The position numbers were made by a program, and so were the translations under genes. A stretch of 64,000 nucleotides of DNA. Source: Arthrobacter sp. AQ5-06. Lineage in GTDB: Bacteria > Actinomycetota > Actinomycetes > Actinomycetales > Micrococcaceae. The notes beneath the pieces were generated by a model. That model did not search any database and was not told the origin of the DNA. It worked only from the letters and a program-made list of their open reading frames with translations. Location: NCBI RefSeq assembly GCF_003287955.1, contig NZ_QMKP01000003.1, forward strand, positions 186,001-250,000, written 5' to 3'. Shown piece by piece: positions 1-9,208 of this stretch. Position 1 is the stretch's first letter; every line of letters starts with the position of its first letter.

Positions 1-1
1 C

Positions 2-1420
2 GCCCCCTCGCAGCGGACCCGCCGGGCGGACCCGGCTCGGCTGGTGGCTTTTGAGGTCCTGCGCGCGGTAGCTGCCGAGGACGCCTATGCCAACCTGGTG
101 CTCCCGTCCCGCATCCGCCATCACGGCCTGGACAAGCGCGACGCCGGCTTCGCCACCGAGCTCAGCTACGGTGCCTTGCGCGGCCAGGGCACCTACGATG
201 CCATCCTGGCGCGCTGCGTTGACCGGCCGCTGGACCAGCTTGACCCGGCCATTCTCGACGCCCTGCGGATCGGCACCCATCAGCTGCTGGCCATGCGCGT
301 CCCAGCCCACGCCGCACTGGATCAGACCGTGGGCCTGGCCCGCGCCGTCATCGGCGCCGGACCCTCCGCACTGATCAATGCGGTGCTGCGGAAGGTCACG
401 GCGCACACGCTGGAGGAGTGGCTTGAGGTCCTCGTTGCCGGTGAAAGCGACGAAACCACCATCGCGTCCCTCCGGTACGCCCACCCCGAATGGATTGTCC
501 GGGCGATGCGCCAGTCCTTGGTGGCACACGGGCGGTCAGCCGCCGAAATCAACGACCTGCTGGAAGCCGATAACGAGGCTCCGGTGGTCAACCTCGTTGC
601 CCTGCCCGGCCTGGGAAGCCTGGATGAAGCCCTGGAAAGCGGGGCCACCCCCGGTGAACTTGTTGAAGGTTCGGCACTCTCCAGCGGCGGAGACCTGGGT
701 CGGCTCGCCTCCGTGCGGGAAGGCAGCACGCGTGTCCAGGACGTCGGCTCACAGCTGGTGGCCCGCGCCATGGCGGCCGTGGAGCTGGATCCCGCTGGAG
801 GTCCCAGAGCGGAGCGTCCGGGCGAAACCTGGCTGGACCTGTGCGCCGGCCCCGGCGGCAAGGCCGCCCTGCTGGGCGCGCTGGCCAACGCCCAGGGTGC
901 GACGCTGCTCGCCAATGAACCGGCCCCGCACCGGGCCAAACTCGTCAGCCAGGCCCTGTCCGCCGTTCCCAGGGACGTCTGGCGCGTCCGGACCGGCGAC
1001 GGCCGCGACGTGGGCACAGAACAGCCAGAGTCCTTTGACCGTGTCCTGGTGGATGTCCCCTGCAGCGGGCTTGGTGCGCTGCGCCGCAGGCCGGAGTCCC
1101 GCTGGCGCCGCACCCCCAAGGACCTCGCGGACCTGGGGCCGCTGCAGCGCGCCCTGCTGAAATCGGCGCTGGACGCCGTCCGCCCCGGCGGAGTGGTTGC
1201 CTACGTCACCTGTTCACCCCACCCGGCCGAAACCACGGCAGTGGTCATCGATGCCCTCCGGAAGCGTGATGACCTGGAGCTGCTGGACGCCGGTGCGGTG
1301 CTGGACAGCGTGAGCCTGACCGGGAACCTGGGCGCAGGCCACGATTCCACGGCGCAACTCTGGCCGCACATCCACAGCACCGATGCGATGTTCCTGGCCC
1401 TCATCCGGAAGAAAGCCTGA
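2..1420 (+). CDS. rsmB: 16S rRNA (cytosine-967-C5)-methyltransferase RsmB, 5' end missing
   Basis: SAM-dependent methyltransferase that makes m5C967 in 16S rRNA. The first part (to about residue 130) resembles the NusB-like RNA-binding domain. The second half has the Rossmann motif LDLCAGPGGK and both RsmB-family cysteines, in DVPCSGLGALRRRPESRW (motif IV) and YVTCSPHPAET (motif VI). The frame stays open to base 2 with family-like residues before the in-frame GTG at 44, so the true start lies upstream of the window and the entry is partial. rpe follows at once, as expected in Arthrobacter-type genomes. Confidence 0.93.
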   Translation, partial: APSQRTRRADPARLVAFEVLRAVAAEDAYANLVLPSRIRHHGLDKRDAGFATELSYGALRGQGTYDAILARCVDRPLDQLDPAILDALRIGTHQLLAMRVPAHAALDQTVGLARAVIGAGPSALINAVLRKVTAHTLEEWLEVLVAGESDETTIASLRYAHPEWIVRAMRQSLVAHGRSAAEINDLLEADNEAPVVNLVALPGLGSLDEALESGATPGELVEGSALSSGGDLGRLASVREGSTRVQDVGSQLVARAMAAVELDPAGGPRAERPGETWLDLCAGPGGKAALLGALANAQGATLLANEPAPHRAKLVSQALSAVPRDVWRVRTGDGRDVGTEQPESFDRVLVDVPCSGLGALRRRPESRWRRTPKDLADLGPLQRALLKSALDAVRPGGVVAYVTCSPHPAETTAVVIDALRKRDDLELLDAGAVLDSVSLTGNLGAGHDSTAQLWPHIHSTDAMFLALIRKKA

Positions 1421-1438
1421 CCCGTGAAAGGTTCCCCA

Positions 1439-2119
1439 ATGCCGCAATGCTGCATCAACCCCAGCATCCTGTCCGCCGACTTCGTCAACCTCGAAGCCGA
1501 ACTGCAGCGCATCAGCAACGCTGACGCCGTGCACGTGGACGTTATGGACAACCACTTTGTCCCCAACCTCACCTTGGGCTTGCCCGTGGTCCAGCGGATC
1601 CAGGCGGTCAGCCCCGTCCCGCTGGACGCCCACCTGATGATCTCTGACGCCGACCGCTGGGCGCCGGGATTCGCCGACGCAGGGCTGGCATCCGTGACCT
1701 TCCACGCTGAGGCCTCCATTGCACCGGTCAAACTGGCCCGCGAACTGAGGGCCCGAGGCTCCAAGGCCGGCATGGCGCTGCGCCCTGCCACAGCCGTGGA
1801 ACCCTACCTGGACATGCTCGAGGAACTGGACATGCTCCTGATCATGACCGTGGAACCGGGCTTCGGCGGCCAGGCGTTCCTGGACTTCACCCTGCCCAAG
1901 ATCCGCAGGGCCCGGGCAGCCATTGACGGTTCTGGAATCAATGTCGCCCTCCAGGTGGACGGCGGCATTACCGAGGAAACTATTCTGCGGGCGGCCGAAG
2001 CAGGTGCGAACGTCTTTGTGGCGGGTTCGGCTGTCTACGGCGCGGAGGACCCGGCAGCAGCCATCGGACGGCTCCGCGAGGCCGGCAGCATGAAGTTACG
2101 TGCTGCGTCCGCGGAATAG
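1439..2119 (+). CDS. rpe: ribulose-phosphate 3-epimerase
   Basis: Interconverts ribulose-5-phosphate and xylulose-5-phosphate in the pentose phosphate pathway. The TIM-barrel landmarks are present: [10 protein letters not shown] at the N-terminus, [14 protein letters not shown] (metal ligands), [16 protein letters not shown] and QVDGGI near the phosphate site. Length is about 226 aa, normal for the family. I chose the ATG at 1439 because a GAAAGG motif sits just upstream. An in-frame GTG at 1424 would add five residues. The gene lies 18 bp after rsmB and supplies ribulose-5-phosphate, the substrate of RibB encoded downstream. Confidence 0.95.
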   Translation: MPQCCINPSILSADFVNLEAELQRISNADAVHVDVMDNHFVPNLTLGLPVVQRIQAVSPVPLDAHLMISDADRWAPGFADAGLASVTFHAEASIAPVKLARELRARGSKAGMALRPATAVEPYLDMLEELDMLLIMTVEPGFGGQAFLDFTLPKIRRARAAIDGSGINVALQVDGGITEETILRAAEAGANVFVAGSAVYGAEDPAAAIGRLREAGSMKLRAASAE

Positions 2120-2162
2120 TCTGGGCCACCTTGTGGTTATGGCACAATAGCAACACACAATA

Positions 2163-2314
2163 CGTGCTCCGGGGTCGGTGTAAGTCCGAACCGGCGGTGA
2201 TAGTCCGCGACCCGCGAGCCGGCGCTTTCCCCTTTCAGGGAAGGAATCGGCGGACGGTTGAACTGGTGAAATTCCGGTACCGACAGTTAAAGTCTGGATG
2301 AGAGAAGCACGTAC
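2163..2314 (+). promoter_or_regulatory. FMN riboswitch (RFN element)
   Basis: The conserved RFN blocks appear in order: GGGGTCGGTGTAAGTCC, GAACCGGCGGTGATAGTCC, CGCGACCCGCGAGCC, a variable stem around 2221-2250, TGAACTGGTGAAATTCCGG, ACCGACAGTTAAAGTC and GGATGAGAGAAG. The ends CGTGCT and AGCACG pair to close the junction. It lies in the leader of the rib operon, where FMN binding is known to switch off expression. The expression platform downstream has a short hairpin (about 2324-2345) and a longer-range stem (2370-2429). Confidence 0.95.
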
Positions 2315-2369
2315 AGCTCTATCTGCGGCGCCTTTTGGCGCTGCGGCCTTCTGCTGTCGTATACCCCCG

Positions 2370-2429
2370 GAGCCATCGCGGTTCTAGAGGGAAGGAACGA
2401 CAACACACATGAACCCCTTGCGATGGCTC
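2370..2429 (+). promoter_or_regulatory. expression-platform stem of the FMN riboswitch
   Basis: GAGCCATCGC (2370-2379) pairs perfectly with GCGATGGCTC (2420-2429) across a 40-nt loop. The loop contains the purine-rich GAGGGAAGGA (about 2387-2396) and the ATG of a short leader reading frame at 2409. Such a stem could gate ribosome access or act as part of an antiterminator. There is no classic T-tract after it (only CTTTG). The role is inference; the pairing is seen directly. Confidence 0.55.
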
Positions 2430-2492
2430 TTTGAAGCCAGGATTTCCCATGGTCGGGGAACCGAAGCCGCCGGACCGGTGGCTGCCCCATGA
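2409..2492 (+). CDS. possible 27-codon leader peptide overlapping ribD start
   Basis: ATG at 2409 opens 27 codons (MNPLRWLFEARISHG...) ending in TGA at 2490-2492. That stop overlaps the ribD ATG at 2489 as ATGA, the usual layout for translational coupling. A GGAAGGA motif lies about 12 nt before the ATG, a rather long spacing. Codons 4-7 form the right arm of the platform stem. It has no recognisable family and could be chance, but its position makes it a candidate regulatory uORF between the riboswitch and ribD. Confidence 0.35.
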   Translation: MNPLRWLFEARISHGRGTEAAGPVAAP

Positions 2493-3607
2493 CCCGGATC
2501 GAAAATGTGACGGCGTTCAGTGCCGCCGAAACCGCCGCCATGGACGCAGCGCTGGAAGCAGCCCTGCAGGGCCCGCGCGGAGCGAATCCGCTGGTGGGCG
2601 CCGTTGTGATCGATGCTGCCGGCCGCCAGTTGGTGACCGGGTACCACCGCGGCGCCGGCACACCCCACGCTGAAGCGGACGCGATCACCCAGGCTGAGGC
2701 CGCGGAGCTGGACCTGAGCGGCTGCACGATGATGATCACACTGGAACCCTGTGACCACAGCGGCCGCACCGGACCGTGCACCCAGGCGATAATTGGCGCC
2801 GGAATCACGGACGTGGTCTACGCCGTCGACGATCCGCATGACCCTGCGGCGGGCGGCGCAGCCACCCTCCGGAACGCCGGCGTGCAGGTCCGCAGCGGGC
2901 TCGCGGCCGGCGAGTCGTACGAGTTGAACCGTCAATGGTTCCAGGCCGTGGCCGAACAGCGCCCGTTTGTGACGCTGCACATCGCCCAGACACTTGACAG
3001 CCGGATCGCCGCTGAGGATGGAACGAGCCAATGGATTTCCTCGCCTGAGTCGCTCGCTGACAACCACGGGCTCAGGCGGCGGATCGACGCCATCCTCGTG
3101 GGCACCCAGACCGTGCTGGTGGACAACCCCCGGCTGTCAGCCCGCGACGCGTCCGGAGCGACATCGGGCAAGCAGCCGCTGCGGGCTGTGATGGGCCTGC
3201 GGGACATCCCGGCCGACGCCGCCGTCCGGGGTGATGACGGGAATGTGCTCCACCTGTCCACGCGGGATCCGCGGGCGGCGCTCTCGCTCCTCTACGCGGA
3301 GGGAGTCCGCCACGTCATGGTGGAAGGCGGCTCACGCATCCTGAGTTCATTCCTGGCGGCCCGGCTCGTGGACGAACTCATTGTCTACGTTGCCCCCACC
3401 CTGCTGGGCTCCGGAACTCCCGCCCTCAACGGACTGGGAATCGCCACGCTCGCGGATGCCCGGCACTGGGACTGGGACCCCTCCGACGGCGGCGCCGTCC
3501 TGACCCTGGGCCGGGACCTGAGGCTGCACCTCCGTCCAGCACCAACCGAAGTTTTTGAACCACAACTATCCCGCACTGCCGCGGAACCAGCCATGGGAGG
3601 CTACTGA
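2489..3607 (+). CDS. ribD: bifunctional diaminohydroxyphosphoribosylaminopyrimidine deaminase / 5-amino-6-(5-phosphoribosylamino)uracil reductase
   Basis: Carries out the second and third steps of riboflavin synthesis. The N-terminal deaminase (about residues 8-150) has zinc ligands His60 and Glu62 in HAEADA, with Cys88 and Cys97 in LEPCDHSGRTGPC. The C-terminal reductase (about 155-360) includes LHIAQTLDSRIAAEDG, AILVGTQTVLVDNP and VMVEGGSRILSSF. The length of 372 aa fits the fused type. It is the first gene of the operon behind the FMN riboswitch. Its stop overlaps the ribE start, implying coupled translation. Confidence 0.96.
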   Translation: MTRIENVTAFSAAETAAMDAALEAALQGPRGANPLVGAVVIDAAGRQLVTGYHRGAGTPHAEADAITQAEAAELDLSGCTMMITLEPCDHSGRTGPCTQAIIGAGITDVVYAVDDPHDPAAGGAATLRNAGVQVRSGLAAGESYELNRQWFQAVAEQRPFVTLHIAQTLDSRIAAEDGTSQWISSPESLADNHGLRRRIDAILVGTQTVLVDNPRLSARDASGATSGKQPLRAVMGLRDIPADAAVRGDDGNVLHLSTRDPRAALSLLYAEGVRHVMVEGGSRILSSFLAARLVDELIVYVAPTLLGSGTPALNGLGIATLADARHWDWDPSDGGAVLTLGRDLRLHLRPAPTEVFEPQLSRTAAEPAMGGY

Positions 3608-4242
3608 TGTTTACCGGAATTATTGCCGAACAGGGACAGGTCCTGTCCGTGGAGCGGGACGGCGATGCCAGCGCAACGCTCCGACTGCGGGCCCCCGGCA
3701 CCATCGAGGGGCTCGCGCTGGGCGGGTCCATTGCCGTCAGCGGAGTCTGCCTGACGGCCACCGCAATCGAGGGCAAAGAGTTCAGCGTTGATGTGATGGG
3801 CGAAACCCTCGTCCGCAGCACCATCGGTGAACTTGCCGCCGGTGACTCGGTGAACCTCGAGCGTTGCGTCCCCGCTGGCGGCCGGCTGGACGGGCACGTC
3901 GTCCAGGGCCACGTCGATGGCGTCGGGCAGCTGCTGGAGCGCGAGGCGCTCGGCAACTGGGAGCGGCTCCGGTTCGGTGTACCCGCCAACCTCGCCCGCT
4001 ATATCGCGGAGAAGGGCTCCATCGCCATCGACGGTGTCTCGCTCACCGTCACGGCGGTCAGCCGCGCCGCGGAGCCGGAGCCTTGGTTCGAAGTGGGGCT
4101 GATCCCCACCACATTGGCAGAGACCGGCCTGGGGGCCAAGGAAACCTGCAGCAGGGTCAACCTCGAAGTGGACGTGCTCGCGAAATACACCGAACGGCTG
4201 CTGGCGTTCAGCACCGGCGCAACCACCGGGGGCGAACGATGA
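3607..4242 (+). CDS. ribE: riboflavin synthase, alpha subunit
   Basis: Dismutates two 6,7-dimethyl-8-ribityllumazine molecules to riboflavin. It shows the internal duplication typical of the family: [10 protein letters not shown] at the N-terminus and two lumazine-binding barrels, with VSGVCLTA in the first and IDGVSLTV in the second, plus the [12 protein letters not shown] motif. It is 211 aa, as usual. The ATG at 3607 shares its base with the ribD stop, and the 3' end overlaps ribB as ATGA, so the operon is tightly coupled. Confidence 0.96.
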   Translation: MFTGIIAEQGQVLSVERDGDASATLRLRAPGTIEGLALGGSIAVSGVCLTATAIEGKEFSVDVMGETLVRSTIGELAAGDSVNLERCVPAGGRLDGHVVQGHVDGVGQLLEREALGNWERLRFGVPANLARYIAEKGSIAIDGVSLTVTAVSRAAEPEPWFEVGLIPTTLAETGLGAKETCSRVNLEVDVLAKYTERLLAFSTGATTGGER

Positions 4243-4955
4243 ACGCCACCGTTCGGCTGGAGCCGGCCGCGGATGCCGGCCGCGTGCCTAACGCAACCTT
4301 CGGACTTGACCCCGTGGAAGATGCCATCCGCGCCATGGCCGCCGGCCGGCCCGTGCTGGTGGTGGACAACGAGGACCGCGAAAACGAAGGGGACATCATC
4401 TTCGCCGCACAGCACGCCACCCCTGCCCTCATGGGCTGGACCATCCGCTACAGCTCCGGAGTCATCTGCGTACCCCTGACCGGGGAGCGCGCCGACGCCC
4501 TGGCCCTGCCGCCCATGGTGGCTGTGAACCAGGATGCAAAGGGCACCGCGTACACCGTTTCCTGCGACGCGGCAGTGGGTGTCAGTACGGGTATCTCGGC
4601 GACAGATCGCGCCCTCACGGCCCGTGTCCTTGCAGACCCGGGTGCCGGACCGGCCGCCGTGACCCGGCCCGGGCATATTTTCCCGCTCCGGGCCGTTAAC
4701 GGGGGAGTGCGTGAACGCCCCGGCCACACCGAAGCGGCCGTGGACCTGTGCCGGCTCGCCGGACTGGAGCCAGTGGGCGTTATCGCCGAGGTGGTGTACG
4801 ACGACGGTGAAATGATGCGGCTCAACGGGCTGCGGGGATTCGCCGCTGAACACGGGTGCCCCCTGATCTCGATTGAGGATCTGGTGGCTTACCTTGAAGC
4901 AGGGGCCGGGGCTCCCGCCGACAGTGACACCGGGCCGGACGCCCGGGCGGAGTAG
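4239..4955 (+). CDS. ribB: 3,4-dihydroxy-2-butanone 4-phosphate synthase
   Basis: Converts ribulose-5-phosphate to the four-carbon unit used by lumazine synthase. Seen motifs are [18 protein letters not shown] (metal/substrate binding), [10 protein letters not shown], a ribulose-phosphate site [20 protein letters not shown] and [11 protein letters not shown]. It ends at about 238 aa and lacks a GTP cyclohydrolase II half, which is encoded separately next door, unlike the common fused RibBA. I chose the ATG at 4239 because it forms an ATGA overlap with ribE; the frame stays open far upstream inside ribE. Confidence 0.93.
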   Translation: MNATVRLEPAADAGRVPNATFGLDPVEDAIRAMAAGRPVLVVDNEDRENEGDIIFAAQHATPALMGWTIRYSSGVICVPLTGERADALALPPMVAVNQDAKGTAYTVSCDAAVGVSTGISATDRALTARVLADPGAGPAAVTRPGHIFPLRAVNGGVRERPGHTEAAVDLCRLAGLEPVGVIAEVVYDDGEMMRLNGLRGFAAEHGCPLISIEDLVAYLEAGAGAPADSDTGPDARAE

Positions 4956-4962
4956 AGGAGTA

Positions 4963-5697
4963 ATGATGACGGCTTCCGGAGTTTCGGACGACAGCCACCA
5001 GAACGGCCACCACCGGGGAGCGGCCGGCACTGGCCACGCGCACCATCCGGTGAGCGGCGGTCCCATTGTGCAGCTGCCCACGGCCTTTGGTGATTTCATT
5101 ACCCAGGCTTGGACAGACCTGGTCACAGGCGCCGAACACCTGGCAGTGAGCTCACCCAATCCGCCCAAGGCCGGCGTGGCACCACTCGTCAGGCTGCATT
5201 CAGAGTGCCTGACCGGCGACGTCTTCGGCTCGTACCGTTGTGACTGCGGCGAACAGCTGGCCTACGCCCTGGAGTTGATCAACGAGTTCGGCGGCACGCT
5301 GCTGTACCTGCGCGGGCAGGAAGGCCGGGGGATCGGCCTGGCCAACAAGATCAAGGCCTACGCCCTGCAGGAAGCGGGCTTTGACACCGTGGAGGCCAAC
5401 GAGCAGCTGGGGCTGCCGGTGGACGCCCGCTGCTACAAAGCGGCCGCCCAGATCCTGTCGGAGATGGGCCTCCATGAGGTCCGGCTCCTGAGCAACAACC
5501 CGGACAAACAGAACAGGCTCGCCAAAGCCGGGGTGAAGGTTGTGGAGATGGTGCCTACTGAGGTGCCGTCCCGCGACCAGAACATCCGCTACCTGCAGAC
5601 CAAAAAGGACCGCATGGAGCACCGGCTGACGCTGGACACACACGTCGTAACGGTGCCGGGCGGCGCTGCCGACGATTTCGACCACGAACAAAACTGA
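4963..5697 (+). CDS. ribA: GTP cyclohydrolase II
   Basis: Opens the GTP ring as the first committed step of riboflavin synthesis. The zinc site is C82-x10-C93-x-C95 in [18 protein letters not shown], followed by [14 protein letters not shown] and later the [10 protein letters not shown] segment. I chose the ATG at 4963 because GAGGAG lies just upstream. It is a stand-alone RibA of 244 aa. About 35 residues before the conserved fold are rich in His (positions 12-28 hold six) and Gly and resemble no domain; they may be disordered or metal-binding. Confidence 0.92.
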   Translation: MMTASGVSDDSHQNGHHRGAAGTGHAHHPVSGGPIVQLPTAFGDFITQAWTDLVTGAEHLAVSSPNPPKAGVAPLVRLHSECLTGDVFGSYRCDCGEQLAYALELINEFGGTLLYLRGQEGRGIGLANKIKAYALQEAGFDTVEANEQLGLPVDARCYKAAAQILSEMGLHEVRLLSNNPDKQNRLAKAGVKVVEMVPTEVPSRDQNIRYLQTKKDRMEHRLTLDTHVVTVPGGAADDFDHEQN

Positions 5698-5713
5698 AGG
5701 ATCAGATCCACGC

Positions 5714-6199
5714 ATGAGCGGACACGGCGCACCAGATATTGACCTCACCACCCTCAACCCGGCGGAAACGTCGCAGCTGCGGCTGGCCATTGTGGCAGCC
5801 AGCTGGCACACCCAGATCATGGACGGACTCCTGGAGGGTGCCCTGCGCGCCGCCAAAGACGCGGGCATCAGCGAACCCACCGTACTGCGCGTTCCGGGGG
5901 CCTTCGAGCTTCCCGTCGCCGCCGCGCGGCTGGCACCGCACTTTGACGCAGTGGTGGCCCTCGGCGTCGTGATCCGCGGCGGCACGCCGCACTTTGAATA
6001 CGTCTGCCAGGCGGCGACGTCGGGACTGACCGATGTCAGTGTCTCCACCGGCGTGCCAGTGGGGTTCGGCGTGCTGACCTGCGATACGGAGCAGCAGGGA
6101 CTGGACCGCGCGGGCCTGCCGGGCTCCAGCGAGGACAAGGGCCACGAAGCAGTGACGGCAGCCCTGGCCACCGCAGTCCTCCTCAAGCAGTACACGTAG
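5714..6199 (+). CDS. ribH: 6,7-dimethyl-8-ribityllumazine synthase
   Basis: Condenses the RibB product with the pyrimidine to give lumazine, and usually assembles as a 60-mer or decamer. Family marks are [53 protein letters not shown] and the late [11 protein letters not shown]. It is 161 aa, normal length. It is the last rib gene, 16 bp after ribA, and a 12-bp stem-loop follows at 6217-6248, so the operon probably ends here. Confidence 0.96.
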   Translation: MSGHGAPDIDLTTLNPAETSQLRLAIVAASWHTQIMDGLLEGALRAAKDAGISEPTVLRVPGAFELPVAAARLAPHFDAVVALGVVIRGGTPHFEYVCQAATSGLTDVSVSTGVPVGFGVLTCDTEQQGLDRAGLPGSSEDKGHEAVTAALATAVLLKQYT

Positions 6200-6216
6200 C
6201 AGCCGGCGGGCTGCCG

Positions 6217-6248
6217 GGGCGCGATGTGTGTTCGCTCACATCGCGCCC
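6217..6248 (+). terminator. stem-loop after the rib operon
   Basis: GGGCGCGATGTG (6217-6228) and CACATCGCGCCC (6237-6248) form a perfect 12-bp stem with an 8-nt loop. No strong T-tract follows, so termination may be weak or the stem may mark the mRNA end. It separates ribH from hisE. Confidence 0.6.
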
Positions 6249-6303
6249 GTCATGCAGCGGCCCGAAAGGCGCCCCCGGGCCGGCAGCAAGTAGGCTATAG
6301 GGC

Positions 6304-6567
6304 GTGAAGAATTTCGAGACGCTGTTCGCTGAACTGAGTGAGAAGGCAGCCACCCGCCCGGCAGGCTCCCGCACCGTCGCTGAATTGGAGTCCGGAGTCC
6401 ACGGCATTGGCAAGAAAGTCGTGGAGGAAGCAGCCGAAGTCTGGATGGCCGCTGAGTACGAATCCGATGAGGCCACGGCCGAGGAAATCTCCCAGCTGCT
6501 CTACCACCTGCAGGTTCTGATGCTCGCTAAAGGCCTGACCCTGGAAGACGTCTACAAGCATCTGTAG
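6304..6567 (+). CDS. hisE: phosphoribosyl-ATP pyrophosphatase
   Basis: Second step of histidine synthesis, hydrolysing PR-ATP to PR-AMP. It is an 87-aa all-alpha MazG-like protein with the conserved segment [20 protein letters not shown] and a later [14 protein letters not shown] helix. The start is GTG at 6304, since no ATG is available before the conserved LFAEL segment. It sits before hisG and separate from hisI, the usual actinobacterial split of HisE and HisI. Confidence 0.94.
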   Translation: MKNFETLFAELSEKAATRPAGSRTVAELESGVHGIGKKVVEEAAEVWMAAEYESDEATAEEISQLLYHLQVLMLAKGLTLEDVYKHL

Positions 6568-6660
6568 CCACTGCGGCACCCGGCGGTCAACAATTGCCTG
6601 CCCGTGCCATGCGTGGCCCGATTGCCTGACCCATAGACCTCCCAACCAAGAAAGACCCCC

Positions 6661-7521
6661 ATGCTGCGAGTAGCCGTACCCAACAAGGGCTCCCTGTCCG
6701 AAGCCGCCTCCGCCATGCTGTCCGAAGCGGGCTACCGCCAGCGCCGCGACACCCGCGAGCTGGTCATGATGGACCCGGACAACGACATTGAGTTCTTCTT
6801 CCTCCGCCCGCGCGACATCGCCGTTTACGTCGGACGCGGAACCCTCGACGTCGGCATCACGGGCCGCGACCTGCTGCTGGACGCCGAGGTGGAGGCCGAG
6901 GAACTGCTACCCCTGGGCTTCGCTGCGTCCACGTTCCGCTTTGCCGGACCCGTGGGTGACTTCGCCACAGCAGACGAGCTTGAAGGAAAGCGCCTCGCCA
7001 CCAGCTACGACGGCCTGCTCCGCGGCTACCTCGCCGAGCGGGGCATTAACGCCAAGGTGGTCCGGCTCGACGGCGCCGTGGAGTCTTCCGTGCGCCTGGG
7101 CGTAGCGGACGCCATCGCCGACGTCGTGGAAACGGGCAACACCCTCAAGGCCGCCGGGATGGAAATCTTCGGCGAGCCGATCCTGAAGTCAGAAGCCGTC
7201 CTGATCCGCCGCACCGGCGAAGGCGGAGCCGCGAACGGCACCGCCAAGGAGATTGAAGTCCTGATCCGCCGCCTGCAGGGCGTCCTTGTGGCGCGCCAGT
7301 ACGTGCTGATGGACTACGACATCCGCAAGGAGCTGGTGGAACAGGCCGCAGCTCTGACTCCCGGCCTGGAATCACCTACCGTCTCACCGCTGCGCGACTC
7401 CGACTGGGTGGCTGTCCGGTCCATGGTTCCGAAGAAGGAAACCAACCGGATCATGGATGAGCTCTACGACCTCGGCGCCCGCGCCATCCTGGTCAGCAGC
7501 ATCCACGCCTGCCGCATCTGA
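6661..7521 (+). CDS. hisG: ATP phosphoribosyltransferase, long form
   Basis: First and feedback-regulated step of histidine synthesis, joining ATP and PRPP. It begins [15 protein letters not shown] and has the catalytic-domain segments [12 protein letters not shown] and the PRPP loop [18 protein letters not shown]. The length of 286 aa includes the C-terminal ACT-like regulatory domain (about 210-286), so this is the stand-alone HisG-L type that does not need HisZ. It is 93 bp downstream of hisE. Confidence 0.95.
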   Translation: MLRVAVPNKGSLSEAASAMLSEAGYRQRRDTRELVMMDPDNDIEFFFLRPRDIAVYVGRGTLDVGITGRDLLLDAEVEAEELLPLGFAASTFRFAGPVGDFATADELEGKRLATSYDGLLRGYLAERGINAKVVRLDGAVESSVRLGVADAIADVVETGNTLKAAGMEIFGEPILKSEAVLIRRTGEGGAANGTAKEIEVLIRRLQGVLVARQYVLMDYDIRKELVEQAAALTPGLESPTVSPLRDSDWVAVRSMVPKKETNRIMDELYDLGARAILVSSIHACRI

Positions 7522-7579
7522 GCGTCCCGCCCGGTTCGCGCCGCGCCCCAGAATCCACCCGAGAATTCCAGGAGTCCCC

Positions 7580-8356
7580 ATGGCTGTAGCTGTACGAGTC
7601 ATCCCCTGCCTCGACGTCGACGCCGGGCGCGTTGTCAAGGGCATCAACTTCGAAGGTCTCCGCGATGCGGGTGACCCGGTGGAGCTGGCGCACCGCTACG
7701 ACAATGCGGGCGCCGACGAACTGACGTTCCTGGATGTCACGGCGTCCTCGGGAAACCGCGAAACCACCTTCGACGTGGTCCGCCGCACGGCCGAGGAAGT
7801 CTTCATTCCGCTGACCGTGGGCGGCGGTGTCCGCGGCATTGCCGAGGTGGACAAGCTCCTGCGTTTCGGCGCGGATAAGGCTTCCATCAACACGGCCGCC
7901 GTTGCCCGGCCGGACGTCATCAACGAAATCAGCCGGCACTTCGGTTCCCAGGTGCTGGTCCTGTCCGTGGACGCCCGCCGGACCCGCCCCGGGTCCCAGC
8001 CCACGCCGTCGGGGTTTGAAGTGACCACCCACGGCGGCCGAACGGGTACAGGCATCGACGCCATCGAGTGGGCCAGGGAAGCCGCCGACCGCGGCATCGG
8101 CGAAATCCTGCTCAACTCCATCGACGCCGACGGCACCAAGGACGGCTTTGACCTGGAACTGATCCGCCTGGTCCGGGCCGCGGTGAAAGTGCCGATCATC
8201 GCCTCAGGCGGCGCCGGGGAACCGGCTCATTTTCCGCCTGCCGTAGCCGCCGGAGCGGACGCCGTGCTGGCCGCGTCGATCTTCCACTGGGGCCCGGACA
8301 ACATGATGTCCCAGGTCAAACAGGCAATCCGCGAAGCAGGCTTCGAAGTCCGATGA
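7580..8356 (+). CDS. hisF: imidazole glycerol phosphate synthase, cyclase subunit
   Basis: TIM-barrel cyclase that, with HisH, makes imidazole glycerol phosphate and AICAR. It starts [17 protein letters not shown] with the catalytic Asp in CLDVD. The opposite-face motifs are [35 protein letters not shown] (second catalytic Asp) and [12 protein letters not shown]. It is 258 aa. I chose the ATG at 7580, preceded by CAGGAG; the frame is open further up into hisG but without family similarity. hisH and hisA are not in this window. Confidence 0.95.
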   Translation: MAVAVRVIPCLDVDAGRVVKGINFEGLRDAGDPVELAHRYDNAGADELTFLDVTASSGNRETTFDVVRRTAEEVFIPLTVGGGVRGIAEVDKLLRFGADKASINTAAVARPDVINEISRHFGSQVLVLSVDARRTRPGSQPTPSGFEVTTHGGRTGTGIDAIEWAREAADRGIGEILLNSIDADGTKDGFDLELIRLVRAAVKVPIIASGGAGEPAHFPPAVAAGADAVLAASIFHWGPDNMMSQVKQAIREAGFEVR

Positions 8357-8360
8357 CCAC

Positions 8361-8421
8361 AACGCGGGGTCACTTCCGGTCCGATAAACGAGAGTTATCG
8401 GGCCGGAAGTGACCCCGCGTT
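8361..8421. terminator. 27-bp palindrome, bidirectional terminator
   Basis: The arms 8361-8387 and 8395-8421 are inverted copies with a single difference (a possible G-U pair) and a 7-nt loop. The right arm is followed by GCTTTGTT. It lies just between the stop of hisF and the stop of the convergent gene, so it can terminate both. The arm is unusually long for a simple terminator. Confidence 0.75.
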
Positions 8422-8427
8422 GCTTTG

Positions 8428-9072
8428 TTAGAGGCCGACTTCGGCTGACTGGAGCAGGGCGACGGCGTCCGGCTGGCCTTCGAAGGTGACCAGGGCGTGG
8501 CGGGTCCGGCCGTGGGCGTGCATCAGCAGTTCGCCCGGCTCGCCAACGATCGCCACCGAAACCGGTGCCCGCTTGGCGACGTGCCGCGGGCCGGACGGAC
8601 GCACCAGCACAATGCCCAGGTCGACGCCCCGGTAAAGAATGGCTGCCCGTTTGATCAGCTCGTCCCAGAGGGCGTCCGAGTAGGCCTCGTCGAGGGCGCG
8701 CGGCGCCCAGCGGTCCACAGCCCGGCGGATGTCCTCGGTGTGGACGAAATATTCGATCAGGTTGGAGCTCTCGTCCAATGCCTTGATGTTCATGGGGGAC
8801 AGAGCCCGCGGGCCGCCCCGGAAGGTGTTAACCAGGCCGGTGTAGTCGTCAGCGGTTTGCAGCTTCGCCGCGAGCTTGGCGGTGGCCTTGTCCGAAGCCT
8901 TGGACAGGCTCTTAATGATGAGGCCCAGCCCCACCGCCGCCTTGCGTTCACGCAGGTAAAGGTGCGCGGCGAGGTCCCTGGTGCGCCAGCCTCTGCAGAG
9001 GGTAGGGGCATCAGGACCGGCCGCCAGCAGGGTTTCGGCCAGGACTTCTCGGGACGGTTCGACGAAATGCAT
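8428..9072 (-). CDS. TIGR03085 family metal-binding protein (DinB/MDMPI-like)
   Basis: A 214-aa protein with an N-terminal helical domain like the mycothiol-dependent maleylpyruvate isomerase/DinB group, including TLCRGWRTRDLAAHLYLRE with a probable metal-binding His, and LIEYFVHTEDIRRA with a second conserved His region. The family is widespread in actinobacteria and its function is not established. I set the start at the ATG read from 9072, giving MHFVEPSREVL; longer versions run into the promoter region shared with hisI. It sits between hisF and hisI on the opposite strand. Confidence 0.8.
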   Translation of the reverse strand: MHFVEPSREVLAETLLAAGPDAPTLCRGWRTRDLAAHLYLRERKAAVGLGLIIKSLSKASDKATAKLAAKLQTADDYTGLVNTFRGGPRALSPMNIKALDESSNLIEYFVHTEDIRRAVDRWAPRALDEAYSDALWDELIKRAAILYRGVDLGIVLVRPSGPRHVAKRAPVSVAIVGEPGELLMHAHGRTRHALVTFEGQPDAVALLQSAEVGL

Positions 9073-9208
9073 CACTTGTGAAACTAGCACGTGAGCAGGG
9101 AAGTTGGGCAGCGGAACCGCCAGCCGATGGGTGCCCTTGTTCACACACTGTTTGTATGCCCGCTTGTGCATATTAAGGGGCCGCTGATCAGGCACTAGAC
9201 TGGGTCTG

